The notes under the pieces: model-generated
Database searches by the model: none
What the model was told of the DNA's origin: nothing
What the model saw: only the letters and a program-made list of their open reading frames with translations
Made by a program: the position numbers and the translations under genes
Part shown: positions 10,551-22,890 of the stretch, in pieces
Layout: every line of letters begins with the position of its first letter
Numbering within the stretch: the stretch's first letter is position 1
DNA from: Aselliscus stoliczkanus
Lineage: Eukaryota; Chordata; Mammalia; Chiroptera; Hipposideridae
Direction of reading: 5' to 3'
DNA: 64,000 bases
Assembly: GCA_033961575.1 (NCBI GenBank)
Contig: CM066731.1
Location: 131,309,001-131,373,000, forward strand

Positions 10551-12218
10551 GTAAGCAGAACTGGGTGGGACCACTAATACGGACATACATTCTTATTATT
10601 AAATGAAAGATTCTCTACCGCTTGCATTTGCCTAACTTTGTGGCTTTCCAGGATATGTGAATGAGAAGTAAGCTGGTTTCCATATGTACTTGTATTGGAG
10701 TTGCACTGGGGGAACTATTGTTAAAATGCAGTACTTCGTGTGATACAAAATTAGCACCTATAGGGAAAATGTGGTTATATTAGCAATTCAGATTTGGATC
10801 CAAGAACCTGTTTACTTTTGCTTATTAAAATAACAGGTTCAACATTTAGAGAAACTTTAAAAATTTTCAAAATGAGCAACCTTTTATTTCATTATGAAAT
10901 AAAAAGATTCATTTAACAAAGGAAGCATTAAATCTTGGTATAATTTCAGGTTTTAGGCTTAATATTTTTAATTGTCTTCACTGTGTATTCAAAGCAATAA
11001 TTGTAAGTATATGTAATATATGATAGGATTTGTAGGTATATGCATAATTTTAGAGACATTTTATTCAGATGTTAAAAATTATATTTTATCATCTGTTGGA
11101 TTCCCTTTCCAAGTCTAGTATGTCTATATATCTGTATTTCTCTCTTTATCTGTCTCTCCCTCATGTGTAATTGGTTTACATCTGTATTACCTTTCATATT
11201 CAGATTTACTTATTCTTCCTGCAATAGAACCACTTAAAAGATCCTTTCTGGTAAAATTACAACAGAGGAAAGGCAAAAACAGAGAAATCTATGGAGTCAT
11301 CAACCTAATTCATTAATTTCTTAAAGCATAAATCATCCTTGAATTCTTTTCCAAATATTATACACAGAGTCTTTGAAATAATTATTAAATCTGAAACTTG
11401 TAACTTTCTAGGATGTTGTGATAACCTGAAGTAGATTCATTCAGATGCAGGCCAGATAAATACAGCCTCGAATATGTATCTGTGTTGAATGAGGCTTTGG
11501 TTCTATCTTGAACAAGATATCATTGGTAAACTTTACCTACTATCCTGCTGACATATCCTTTAGGAATCTACCTGTATATTTAAGGAATCAAAGGATTGCT
11601 AGAGATTAGAGATTCTAAACATAATATGCTCCTGTAATTCTTAAATTAAGGGGAAAAAACCCCACCAAACCTATTAAAACAATTACACACTCTCATAAAA
11701 TCCATATGCATCTTTTATATGTTGATTTGTTCTAAATATTATAGTGGAAAATAAGAAAAGCTTATAATACTAATTTAAATTAAACACTAATGCTGTTAAA
11801 TATATGCCTGCTAGAAATTTGAGTTTTCTATGCTTTCCTTATTTTGAAATAAGATGCTTTCTCATCTTGAAAGTATCATTGATATTACAGGACTCCAAGA
11901 CGGCCATTAAAATTAGCAAGTCATCTGTGTACCCTTCAATGTTTCAATGTGTATTAATTTTCAGTGGCATATTATATACAACTATTTCTTTTCTGTGGAA
12001 ATGTAGCCTTTTGGTAAAAAAAAAGTGATATCTGACAGTTCTTCTGTCTAGCTTTCTAGTATTCAAAATAAAACTAATGAGCACCTACTGTGTGCCCTCC
12101 AGATATTTGCTTTTGTATGTTGGGAAAAGATGAGGATGGGACAGCTTTGTAAGTTGTAGTGTAACCTGGAGCAGTGAATGCCTGTCACTGACCTTCTCCG
12201 GGCCTTTGTTGTTCACAG
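10551..12218 (+). other. PPP1R1C: PPP1R1C intron 1
   Basis: A 1,668-base intron with a GTAAGC donor and an acceptor preceded by a moderate pyrimidine stretch ending TTCACAG. AT-rich. A short antisense L2-like end (TGAGCACCTACTGTGTGCCC) lies near 12078-12100. Nothing else was recognised. Confidence 0.85.
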
Positions 12219-12279
12219 ATCAGGAAAAGAAGACCTACACCAGCATCACTTGTGATTCTCAATGAACATAACCCCCCAG
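12219..12279 (+). CDS. PPP1R1C: PPP1R1C exon 2: kinase-site exon
   Basis: 61 nt encoding residues 28-47 plus the first base of codon 48. It begins IRKRRPTPASLV and ends NEHNPP. RKRRPTP at residues 29-35 matches the PKA site of DARPP-32 and inhibitor-1, placing the phospho-acceptor threonine at residue 34. In the family, phosphorylation there turns the protein into a PP1 inhibitor; that function is family knowledge, not shown by the sequence. The acceptor is TTCACAG and the donor is CAG then GTAAAG, phase 1. With exon 3 it forms a 99-nt block (see findings). Confidence 0.95.
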
Positions 12280-12439
12280 GTAAAGAAGCATGATGTGTTT
12301 CACACTCATGGAACAGAATAGAATTGTTTGAAGAACATCAAAGAGCATGTCTTTGCCAAAATATTTCAGTTCAGGATTTCAGTTAGCAATAATCTAACAA
12401 GTTAGCCTATAAAATAGATCATAAACAAACCCAGAAATA

Positions 12440-12960
12440 AATATTATAGGAACTGTCTCAGCCAACAGCCTGCTTTGCCTCTAGCATGACACATTGGTGG
12501 TGATATGCTAGGAAATGTTTTGTTAGCATTTGCTGGCATGTGCTCAGGTGTTTGTATAGAACCCAGTTCAGTGCCTACTAATGAGGCTGGTGGAAAGTTG
12601 TTTAATTAGGTTTCAAAGTTCAAATTACAGCCCTAGAGATGCCGATATTTTTACAGATTAGGTTTTCTATTTACGAAAGATTATTATGGGGTGGGCATTG
12701 AGCCAGCATTGACTATGGCTTTGTTGCTGATGTCATCTCTGAATAATGCAATTGACAAGTAACCAGATCAATTTTCATCACCGTCCATTTGAGAGCCATT
12801 CTGAAGGGTTGCATCCATTTGTTGAGGTTTTATTTTCCATTTCCTGTAAAACATAAAGCTGCATTATTATTCTTGATAAAGGATTATGATCTGTAATACA
12901 CAAACATTATTTACTTATTGAATGGGTGATTTTAATCTCATATTTTAAGTGCTATTTCTA
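12440..12960. promoter_or_regulatory. candidate conserved non-coding element in intron 2
   Basis: About 500 bases free of recognisable repeats, just downstream of exon 2. It has mixed composition and homeodomain-type TAAT cores (CTACTAATGAGG, TTTAATTAGG) and a TGATGTCATC word that resembles a CREB/ATF half-palindrome at about 12729-12738. The style resembles vertebrate enhancers. No conservation data were available, so this is inference only. Confidence 0.25.
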
Positions 12961-14214
12961 GAAATACAAGTAAGATAGCAAAGGTCATGGTATTCATTTG
13001 TAACCAGGCAGGACTTGGTGTTGGAATTTCACAGGTATAAACAATGAGGGTGTACAAAAGGAGTATGAATAAGGAAACATAATAAGTCTAAGTACAGGTC
13101 ATAATAAATTATCTGTTTTAAGAATCCCAGGGAAAAAAATCAGACGATTTTTTCCGATTCCTTTCTAATTAGAGAAACATACATACAAAAAGGAAATAAA
13201 GTTCTAATAGAATATTCATCATTGAGTCTAAATACAGGAAGATGTTTAGCTGATAGAAGACAAAAAAGCAAATTTATTCTTGCTGAAAACAAAGAATTAT
13301 AATATGATTCTGTATCTTTAGAGTGCTATAGCATTTAAAAATGATTTTCAAATATATTATCTCATTTAATCAATGGGAACTTATTTTGGATGACAAACGG
13401 TGCAAATGGTATGCACTTGAAGTTTACAAATAAATACAAGTAACTAAACATAATAATGACATCTTCTCAGATTGGAGATAATTTTATAGTAATTTTCCAT
13501 TGCTGCCTTTTCTCACAGTGACAGGCTTTTCTACAATGTCCTAGAATTTACCTCCCTATATTAACCTTGAAAAGGTTGCCCAACTTGATTTCTAGGTGTC
13601 CTTCTGCCTGCTAAGGAGCAGCTTTCAGGCTTCTTCAAACATTGTTACTCTTTGAACATAGTGAAGCCATATAAGTGATCTTTATGGCTCTCATTGGAGC
13701 AGCCAAAATAGTAACTACCGTTTCTTGAAGGCTAAATATGTGTCATTTACAGATGACTAAAGTGAGTATCAGACAGGTGAAGTGATTTGGGGGAAAGTTA
13801 TTCCACTAGAAGTGACAGATTAGACACACACACAGATGATTCTGATTCTAAAGCCCCATGCATTTCCTACAGCATGGTGCTGGCCCTGAAAATTTCAGTT
13901 TGCGTTAGATACTGAAGGTCCTGTAAATGTGACTAAACATTCAGGTCTTATTGACAAGCAAACACAAACTAAATTAGTCCTTTGTCTGCTAGACAACTTA
14001 ATTTAGTAGATGAGGGTTTGTATTTAAATATCCCTATGAATAGAATTGAGATTTTTCTCTAGAAATCTTTTTCTTACTAGACCTCCTACTCACTAAGTGG
14101 CATTGTCCTATTTCCCTATTGACTGCATTCTTTTCTCTGTTTAATAGCGCCATTGACAAATAGCCAGACAATTCATCTCCTCCCATATGACTCTGGCGCC
14201 TTTTGAATTACTGC
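12961..14214. other. intronic sequence with one MIR
   Basis: Mostly AT-rich unique sequence. 13690-13870 is an antisense MIR (GATGACTAAAGTGAGTATCAGACAGG, then 'gaagtgacagatta', then 'gattctaaagccccatgca'), confidence about 0.6. Nothing else was recognised. Confidence 0.5.
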
Positions 14215-14690
14215 CCCAGCACTAGAGCTCAGAATGGATGAGTTTATCAGTAAATCTGTGCTTGGGCCCTTTAAGACGAACACCTGGGACTCCCAATGCA
14301 CTCTGTCTCATTCAGCCATTATCTCCACTGGTTTTCACAGCCAGAAGCTTTGGAGGCTTCTCTTCCTGGCACTGAAACCCTGGGTTGGGGAGCCTGGTGT
14401 GGGGCTGGGACTCTTTGCTCCTCTAGGGTGATCTCTGCAGCCAAGATATGCCTCCCTATTTTTAACTGCCACATGTGGGTGTGAGCCCACCCATTCTGCA
14501 TCTCCGCTTCTCCTACCAGTCTCCACATAGCTCCTTTACATCCTTAAATATAGGGACTTCTGTTCAGCTAGACTTTAGGCAATTCTCAATGATGGTTGTT
14601 GTGTAGTTTTGTTGTAATTTTGATGTAGCCATGAGAGGAGGCAAACACAGTGTTTGTCTACCCTATTATCTTGACCAGAACCCAACAGTT
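14215..14690 (-). mobile_element. L1 5'-UTR fragment, isolated
   Basis: Read on the minus strand the sequence opens with a GGTCAAGAT-type L1 start followed by ACACTGTGTTTGCCTCCTCTC, then a block about CACAACAACCATCATTGAGA, GAGACTGGTAGGAGAAG, ACCCACATGTGGCAG, and CAGGAAGAGAAGCC. These are in the order of an older mammalian L1 5' UTR. The four overlapping frames at 14234-14528 on both strands are artefacts of this GC-richer segment. ORF1, ORF2 and the 3' end do not follow, so the copy is a rearranged or deleted remnant. Confidence 0.7.
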
Positions 14691-15832
14691 CTTTATGTTT
14701 CAAATATTATCTGAACACTGTCTATCAAAAAAAACAAAACAAATAACAGCAACAACCATAAACCTCGGTAAGTGTTAAATGACCTTTTTTAAGCAATTAC
14801 TTCTAGTTCTCAGAAGCAATGTGTTCTTTGACAAATAAAAACTGATTGCAGCTTTAAATCCTGGCAAGCTAAATAAATCTCTTCAACTTATTGAAATGCC
14901 CAGGAAACAAATGAGTGTTCTTGGAATCACCTATCATTAACACTGTTTAAAATCCCTGAAAATCTCTCTTTATTGTCAATTAATGAAGCAAAGAAAATTA
15001 AATTTTCCATACAGAGACATAATTAACAAACCCTTTCAATTCATATGATTAAATCAGTGTATTATAGTCATTGATAAATGATTAGACATAGCTTACTGTC
15101 TTTTAACCTTTTCAAGAGTTTGCAGAAAGTGAATTATATAAAAGAATATTTGAAAGAATGATTTAATTTTATATTTAGAAATACATATGCATTCTGTCTG
15201 TATTTGATAGAGGGGAAATAGAACAGAAAGATATTTCAACATGTAAATCCAGATTGTTTGCTAGTTCATCTATGCTAGTATAAACACATCCATGATGTAG
15301 GCACCTGGTTGGTAGGATTTCTGAAGCAACAAAATGTCCCATTAGTCCCTTTCTAAATAGTAGCCTAGAATTCTCAGCAGTAGAAGCACTAAGGAAATAT
15401 ATATATATATATATGAATATATGGCTCTCTAGCATAGATTAATCAGTTTAATGCAAAGTACTGCAAAACAGAACTAAAAGGTTTTAATTGAATGTAAAAA
15501 AATGTAATAGCAAAGTGTTTGTCTTTATGATGGAGCAGGAAGAAACTATATGTTTGCCTCTAGGAATTATTCTAAACATCCAGAAGGTAATAAAAAGGTA
15601 TTGCAAACTTGATATGTGGAGGTAGAGACGTACCAAAGAAAACTTTCATCATTTTTAAATGTTTTCTGGGTCTACTAATGAGAGTGAACTTTTAGCAAAC
15701 TCCTTGTCTTCCTGTATTTTCAGTTCATCTTCTGATTAAGGGCCTATTTATGATAAGCTCTCTGAGGCTATAAAATAGATCCTCAGTGTCTATTCTTGTA
15801 CTGTTCTGTTTGCTTTTACTCTTGGGTAATCT

Positions 15833-16025
15833 GTAGTTAACTAGTTTGAGGGCTGACTGAGTGGCTCAGTTAGTTAAGAGCTGGCTCAGGAGTGTGAGCT
15901 CTGAGCAACAGGGTTGCCAATTCGATTCCTGGCCGGAGCTGAGCTGCTACTGAGCTGCCAACAGGTGGCAGGATGGCTCAGCTAAAAAACAAAAAGAAGA
16001 AAGCTCATGTAGCTAACTAATTTGA
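15833..16025 (+). mobile_element. tRNA-derived SINE (CAGGTGGCAGG type) with target duplication
   Basis: The element spans about 15850-16008. The head has a GTGGCTCAGTTAG A-box and a CCAATTCGATTCC B-box. The body ends TGCCAACAGGTGGCAGGATG then an A-rich tail. A 17-bp target duplication flanks it (15833-15849 and 16009-16025, two mismatches). Same type as the element at 45445-45590. Confidence 0.9.
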
Positions 16026-18299
16026 TTCCTGAATTTTTTTTTTTTAACTAGAGGGATGACTACAAATAAATCCTCTCCATTTAGAAGTAAATGGCAATGC
16101 CACTTTCTGCAATTTATTTAATCACATTTATAGATTTATTTAAATACTATTTGTTTTTATGTAGATTTAGGAGAACACTATATATTTAATTACCCATCTT
16201 AGAAATCTAGTTGGACAAGTACTTCAAAAAATATCTAATCTAACCACACATCTTCATGAAAGATACATAAATAAACCCAAATCCCAGAGACTCGCTCCAT
16301 TTATATATCTCCGAGAATTTTAGATGTTAGAAAATACAGTGTCTTATACCAAACTTGAGTAATGTTTCATTTTTTTCTAAAGTAACTCTTTTTTTACTGT
16401 CTTTAGTATAAGTTTATTCACCATTTTAAATATATTAAAGAATTCATTATTATTTTACTTTCTGGATTGAATATTCCCAGGCCCCTATAAGACTTTAATA
16501 AACTGTATTCAAATTCTCCTTGCCTGTCAGCCTTTAAAGCCCAGGGCTCTGCACAGTCTTCCAGGAAAAAGCCAGCCTGGACCAGGCTTTCTGAATATTA
16601 AAGTTCATGGTATCCATTCTTTTCCACCTACTGTTAAGCAGAGACAATATGGTTACAATTAAATTTAATGGACCTGATGCCTATTAAACATGAGTGAACC
16701 TAAGAGGCCTGGAGCTCAGTGAAGATTTAGGTAAATGCCCAGAGTTTTGGCATCATTTAAAACCTTGTTGTACATATAAAAATTGGGACCAGAAATATAA
16801 TGTAAAACCATTTAGGGCGATATGTATTGAACTTTCTATCACAGCCAAATTGTAGGGAGATTGTGACTTTCTCTTTGATACTTTTAGCTCCAGCTATTCT
16901 TAGAAATGAGGAATAAAAACAAAAGCATTTTCTCACATGGGTTAGGATCCTAAAAATGTAGTTAATATGAAACATATGAGTTAAATATCACACTCTCTCC
17001 CTTCAACCTTAATAGTACGTACCTAAGTCTAGTTAGTAGATAGAGCTAGGATTTCCAGTTGACTGGGCTATTCAGCTCCACAAACTAAAAAAGAAGCCAC
17101 AATCCACTCTCAATGTAGCATACGATTTTCTAAATGAGGCTTGCATTTTTGGAATTTGACATTAGGTTCACTAGTGAGATTTTGAAGGCTCTGGATTTAC
17201 AATTTGGAGACACTGGAGAGACACTAGAGAATATTGTGGACTCAGGCTGAGTTGTTCGAAATAGAGGGGCTCCAAGAGCTTCTGATGATGGTGGTTTTGC
17301 AGGGTCAACAAAGTTAAAGTGGAGGTGTCTTTCCAGTGTTAATGCATTCATATGCACACAATCTCTTTTCATGGAGACCTTTACAGTACCATTACAAAAT
17401 GAATGATTTGTGGTCAAAAGGCAGTGGGCACCTTAAGTGCAAGCTCCAGAAACCACTCTGAAATTTTTTCTGGGACTCTTATGGATTGTAAGACATTATC
17501 AGCCCAGACCTGGAGGTGCCTGTCACCCCCTGGGACCTCCACCTAAATATATTCAAGTAAAAGTTATTCTGGACCTACAGTCCATACAGTTTTGTTTCAT
17601 TTTAGGTTTTCTCATCTTCTCTGGGAATGTGGTTGTAATTCATTCTGATCCACAATTCTTGTTGATTGTTTAACATTTATTTTGCCTTCTCAGTACTAAT
17701 GACAGTATAAAACAATAAAAAAAGGTCCCATGTTTGAAGACCATTCAAGAGTTAACCAGTATTGATTTCTAAGAAATTGTCAGAAAAATTTTTTTTTCTC
17801 CTCAGCATTTATTTCTATGAGTGATTAAATGCCAAACCATGCTGAATGACTTAAAGGCAAATGATGCATGTAGCTTTCAGAGATTCATGTACCGTACCAT
17901 TGATTGACTTATTTTTTCTGTAAATATTCAGTCTGTAAAAACCCAGCCAAATAACCCAATAATTAATTATGAGCCAAAGATATCATTCTGCTTCTTAGTA
18001 ATGCCAAGGTTTGCTATACTATAACTGTTTAAAGGAAGTAGTTTAATCTTTAAATTAAATGAAAGAAAGGGCAAATTATAAAACTCTGAAATAGTTCTAC
18101 TTTATTTCAGCAAGACCACTACTTTTGCTCACTTTGAATAATAGCCTATTCTGCTCACCCTTTATGTTGATTTTCATTAGAAATAACTTAGTGAAATATG
18201 AAAGAATGGTTGCGAAGTCAATTCATTTAATCTTTCTTGGTCTTTGTTTCCCTACCTGTGGTGGATATAACAGACGAAAAAAACTCTAAGGTACTTCTG
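16026..18299. other. intronic sequence, nothing firm
   Basis: Mostly AT-rich. 17040-17680 is compositionally different (less AT-rich, with a 95-codon minus frame at 17130-17417 and a 78-codon plus frame at 17437-17673), but I recognise neither a gene nor a repeat there. A long interspersed repeat that I do not know is the likeliest explanation. Confidence 0.4.
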
Positions 18300-18440
18300 C
18301 ATGATATAGAGAGGTAGTGTTTGTAGTAGGGAAAGTACTGGCTTTGGAGTAAGACCAGGAAATTTCAGCTTTGCCAGTGGTGAGAGACACTGAGTGTGTA
18401 CTTAACCTCTATGAGATTGGCTTTCTCCTTTCTTAAGTAG
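18300..18440 (+). mobile_element. MIR SINE, diverged
   Basis: TACTGGCTTTGGAGTAAGACC followed by a 'cagctttgccagtgg' block and 'cttaacctctatgag' matches the order of a forward MIR core. The 3' half is weak. Confidence 0.5.
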
Positions 18441-21400
18441 GATATTGAGGTGTAAGACAAGGCATAGATAGCCTCGTGCCAGAACCCAGTAGATACTGAA
18501 GACATGCAATCCCATGCATCGTTATACCCATGCTGAGAAAAGCCGAGTTCTCCTAAAACCTGCATTTCTTATCAGAAGATGGCCCAGCTCTTTTCCAACC
18601 AGAACTACGTTAAACAGTATCAGTGTCCCCAAGACAAGGGAGTTCTTGATGAGAGAAAAGAAGTACCATACCTCCTAATTCATCAGGATAAGAATACACA
18701 ATTAAGGAACTGTTTTGTATCTTGTGGTATTTGTTCCATTGTACATGTCTTATTTATAAATATAGTTTTCATGAAATATGAGTCTAACAATTTTTAAAAT
18801 AAACATGCTACTGATGTCTATTTAAACATGCTACTAATGAAAATACTATCACAAGCATTAAAGATCTTTGTGGCAGATTTGTATATGGCCAAAAATAAAA
18901 TTCATATTCTAATATTATGTGCAAAGAAAGAAGGTTGAATACTGAGTATAAAAATCCTTTAGAGATATCTATCAAATACTCATTTTGATTGCTCACATTT
19001 GATTTCACTTCATTTGTTCTCACTTCCTTCTATACATCATTCCTGTGCTATATTCTGGCAAAGCTTTGTTTCTTAGTTTCCTTCTTTTGTTTCTTTGCCA
19101 GCTCTTAAGACTTAGTCTAGACTGGCTCATTTGTGTAAATCAGTCTCCCCATTTTCCACCTAGTTCTCTTATGTAAATTGCAGCATGAGATTCACATCAA
19201 TTTCAAAAGTTTTCCTTGACTAATCTGACCCATTATCTAGCATTATTATTCCAATACTGTCCTCCCACCTCCAACTCTTGAAGCTCTATATTGGCTTATG
19301 CATTCAATTCAATTCAATTCAATTCAATAAATATTCATTGGGTTCTTATTTTAAATCCTCTGGGAACATATACATCTAGGTAACAAAATGATACATCTGG
19401 ATGAACCAGGATACAATTGTAATAATAGAAATCCCAACTGCTTATACCATAAGATTAATTCTGGCGAAGACATAGAGGGACTTATTTATCATGCTCACTA
19501 GTCTGTAAAGCATTTGTATGACTTATTTTGATCTTTTGGCTTTATATTTTTTAAGGATTGGGGTCAGAGATAAAATGTTACTATTCATTCCAAGCTAATA
19601 GAGTAGATATATCTACTCAAACCAGGAGAGTGAATATCTAGTAAAGTATACATTAGATGCCATGGATTATTAAATGTAAATGAATAAAAAACTACATCCA
19701 CAAATGAAATGGCAATTCATCAAACTTTTTGAGTACCTAAGCTGATTAAGGGACAATGTTACCTCCTTTTGGGGATAAAATAGGTAAGCTACCATTTCTA
19801 CCCTCATGGAAAAGCTTACTTGAGATATATCTGTCACATATGTATATTGATAGTAAAACCAACAGGCAAAAATAAAAAATATATTTCAATTCAGTACAGA
19901 AATATCTACTGCAGGACATTTTGGGGGGATTAGATTATAATGCCGTAAAGCACAGTACAAAGACTAGATGCGTTATAACTGGCAACTATTATGTAGTACC
20001 TAAAAGTAGAGGCACTGGAATCACTCAGGCCTGGATAGGGATCTTAGGTTCCTACTTTGACCAAGTAATGATCTGACACTGTCCCAGCAATTCTAGACAC
20101 AATTACATACCAGAATTTACCAGGAGCTTAAACAAAAATGTCTCTAGAGTCCAGGCATGTGTAAGTGCAGATGGAAAATTTGCAAACTTAATTGTCCAAC
20201 CTCAGATATGAGTGCCTGGGCTCTATGTAGGATATTGTGATGGGAACTGTGGCTACTTGTAAGATGCAAGCTCCATTCAAGGCTTTTAAGTTAAACAGAC
20301 AAAACTACAAAGAAAGAAAGAAACAAAAACACTGTGAGAGATGTTGGCACCTAAGTGGTAAGATTTTAGAGATGCTGGAAAATATCCCTAAATCAGTTTC
20401 TATACTACCTGAAATTCTACCTTTTAAAGTTATTGTTATTACTGTTACTGTACTCTCCTTTCTAAAATGCAAGTACTCTGACCAGATGTAACACATTGTC
20501 TCTGAAAATTTAGAAAAGTAATCTTCCTGGATCTCAGAAGGACCTTAAAAGCCTAAGGCTGAGGAGAGAAATATCCTGGAGTAAATGTCCCAGCTGTGAA
20601 GATTAGGGAACTCAGAATTCATTTCCTCCCTCCCAGTCAGCTGTCATAGTTGTCCCCATGCTATGTCCCCTTCAGATCTTCCCTAATATTTCAGGGGCAT
20701 CCAGCATAGGTTGGGAAATGTTACATCTTTAATATGTCTATGAGTATTTTCTGTGCTATGGTTAGAAGGTTCTTTGAATTTAATTCAGTGACTTTGTATT
20801 ACTTAAAGTAATTTGATATGGAGACAATTATAGTGCTTAACAAAGCTATTTGTGAAATAAGTTGCCAAAATCTGCATCATCAAAGGGAGATCTATTGACA
20901 GTCTGGTTAGAATACAATTACAGTTCGACCTTGGCAATAATGCTGAGTAAAAAGTACTATGTGAACAAAGAAAAGCTAGGGAATTTGAAATCTTTTTTTC
21001 TTTTTTCTTTTTTCATTCTCTGGGAGCAATTTCCCATTGTTATAGAAAATAACTTTCAGAATCATTCTCTTTACTATAAATACATATTGATATTGACCTG
21101 CTTGTAAAAATAGAACTGAATGCACAAAATAGAAGAACAACAGTTATTTTAGAATCAATTTTTAGCATAATTTGCTTCCTTGATGCAACACTATTTATGC
21201 TTTTACTCCTGTATACACATATCTATATGCACAAATATCTACATACACATATATAATTCAAATACCCAACTATGTGTAACAATATCACAGGTTATTTATC
21301 AATGCAATAAAATCCACTTTCACTAAATGATCTGACTTACAAAAACTGCAGGGCCTATGAAAATAGCTAGAAAAGCTTTGTGGATTCAGGTTATAAATGG

Positions 21401-21500
21401 ATAAAAGCTAATAATAATTATTTAAATTTCTATACCTTTGAACATATCAAAAACTAATCACATTGCTTGAAAACCATAAGTAAAACACATCAAAATAGAT
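18441..21500. other. intronic sequence, few features
   Basis: AT-rich sequence. Visible items are a short near-duplication (AAACATGCTACT at about 18802 and 18825), an (ATTCA)n run at 19303-19327, and a weak MER5-like block at 20110-20165. The frame at 18579-18797 has protein-like text near its start but no recognised homologue and no splice context. Confidence 0.4.
19300..19328 (+). repeat. (ATTCA)n pentanucleotide repeat
   Basis: Five near-perfect ATTCA units, followed by AATAAATATTCATTGGG. It may derive from the tail of an L2 copy. Confidence 0.85.
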
Positions 21501-21640
21501 TCAAATGGTGAGATTTAGTAAATTATTTTTTTCTTTAAACCATAGGAATACTTGATGGGGGTTGTCACTTTGAGGGATAAAAAGTATAACTATTGCACTG
21601 TGTTGTACACCTGAAACTAATTTTAAAAAGTTATATTTAT
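21501..21640 (+). mobile_element. L1 3' end
   Basis: Contains GGTTGTCACTTTGAGGG, then TATAACTATTGCACTGTG, then TTGTACACCTGAAACTAAT and an A-rich tail. This is the laurasiatherian L1 3'-UTR terminus. It is severely 5' truncated. Compare the copy inside 25020-25340. Confidence 0.75.
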
Positions 21641-21779
21641 TAAATATTAATTGCTTTAAGACTGTCTTCTCATGTGGGTATGTTTTCAATGCCCATTTTT
21701 ATAATTCATGTATTATAAATTAGATATAGAAAGTGAGCTTCTCCTGAAAGTCAGTGTCTAACTGAAATGTGTCACCAAT

Positions 21780-22080
21780 TGGAACTCAACATTTGAACTC
21801 TTGACCTCAGCACTCCTGTTAATGGTATCACCATTTATCTAATTGAGGAACCCTACAACCTTGGCGTCATCTCTGACTCCTCTTTCTCTCTCTCTCTTTC
21901 TCCCTCCCTCCCCGTAAATCCATCAATGGCTTTTCTGCTGATGCTATTATACAGGTTGATTTATATCTCTATATTTTTTATTGCCTCTGGTCACTCTCGG
22001 ACACTTCTTGCTTTATTCCAAAAACATACAATAACTTCCAAACTGCTTTCCCATGACTTTAACACTGGGAGTTGATTTTG
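21780..22080 (+). mobile_element. L2 LINE fragment
   Basis: Forward L2: a CCTTGGCGTCATCTCTGACTCC block (usual text 'gggagtcatccttgactc'), then a pyrimidine run at 21883-21912, then AAATCCATCAATGG and a 'tattgcctctggtcactc' segment. Confidence 0.7.
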
Positions 22081-22149
22081 TGTGGAGCTAAGAGCCCTAA
22101 CTTTAGAATCAGTGAACGTGGCATGACAAAATCAAATCATGGCATGACT

Positions 22150-22890
22150 GTCAATCTCTTAGTTTTCATTTAGTTTCCAATTCCATGAAGCCCAGATCAT
22201 GGTAACTCCAGCACTGATTGTCCTGCTGGGATCAAGCAAGATGATGTATGCTGGCAACACTATTGATAGTAGACTTGTCCTTTCCCCCTCTGGTTTTTGT
22301 GAGAGGCTTTGGCAAACTTAATTATATGATGGGTGATTGACTAGGGCATATTTCCTTTTCATAATTGATTTGTTATGACCTCTAATTTACCTGTCCTAGC
22401 TTTCAATTAGTTATGATAAGGCATCATAATCTGTCCATCATTTCTATTCCTTGCCTTAAGTCATTTCCTCCATAGTCTATGGAACATTTATTACACAAAT
22501 TGTTGATAATTGTACAACAGCTGAGATTTAATTAAAGGAACGTAATTAACAGAGCAAATAAAAATAATTGTGTTAGATTATGGTTAACATTACTGCTTTA
22601 TAATTTATTTTCTATTTCCTCCTTTCGTTTTAGCTGAGAGTTCTAAAGCTGAACATAGGAACCTTGCTCATTTGCCATAGGCCCCTTCCTAATGAAAATA
22701 ACTTTTCCACATGCACAGGGATTTTGGATCAAGCAGGACAGACTCAGGCTGGATTTGCTTTCCAAAGCCCTCCAAACATTATTCACGCTCCCTTCATGGA
22801 TCCTAAGAACTGACCACTTGCCTCCAATGATTAAAAGATTTTTAAGAAATAATGCCAAAGGCCCACATCCCATCACATTTCAGTGAAGAA
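22150..22890. promoter_or_regulatory. candidate conserved non-coding region
   Basis: Repeat-free sequence with many homeodomain-like ATTA/TAAT words between 22320 and 22600 (TTTCAATTAGTTATGATAAGG, GTAATTAACAG). It is followed by a less AT-rich block at 22640-22890 with modest open frames on both strands. Such texture is common in deeply conserved enhancers. This is inference without alignment. Confidence 0.2.

Noticed and set aside
10271..10606. 111-codon frame overlapping PPP1R1C exon 1
   Set aside because: It starts with GTG and runs through the exon 1 donor into intron. It is kept only as a possible upstream ORF from the ATG at 10304.
14234..14528. Four overlapping frames on both strands
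   Set aside because: All are explained by the L1 5'-UTR fragment.
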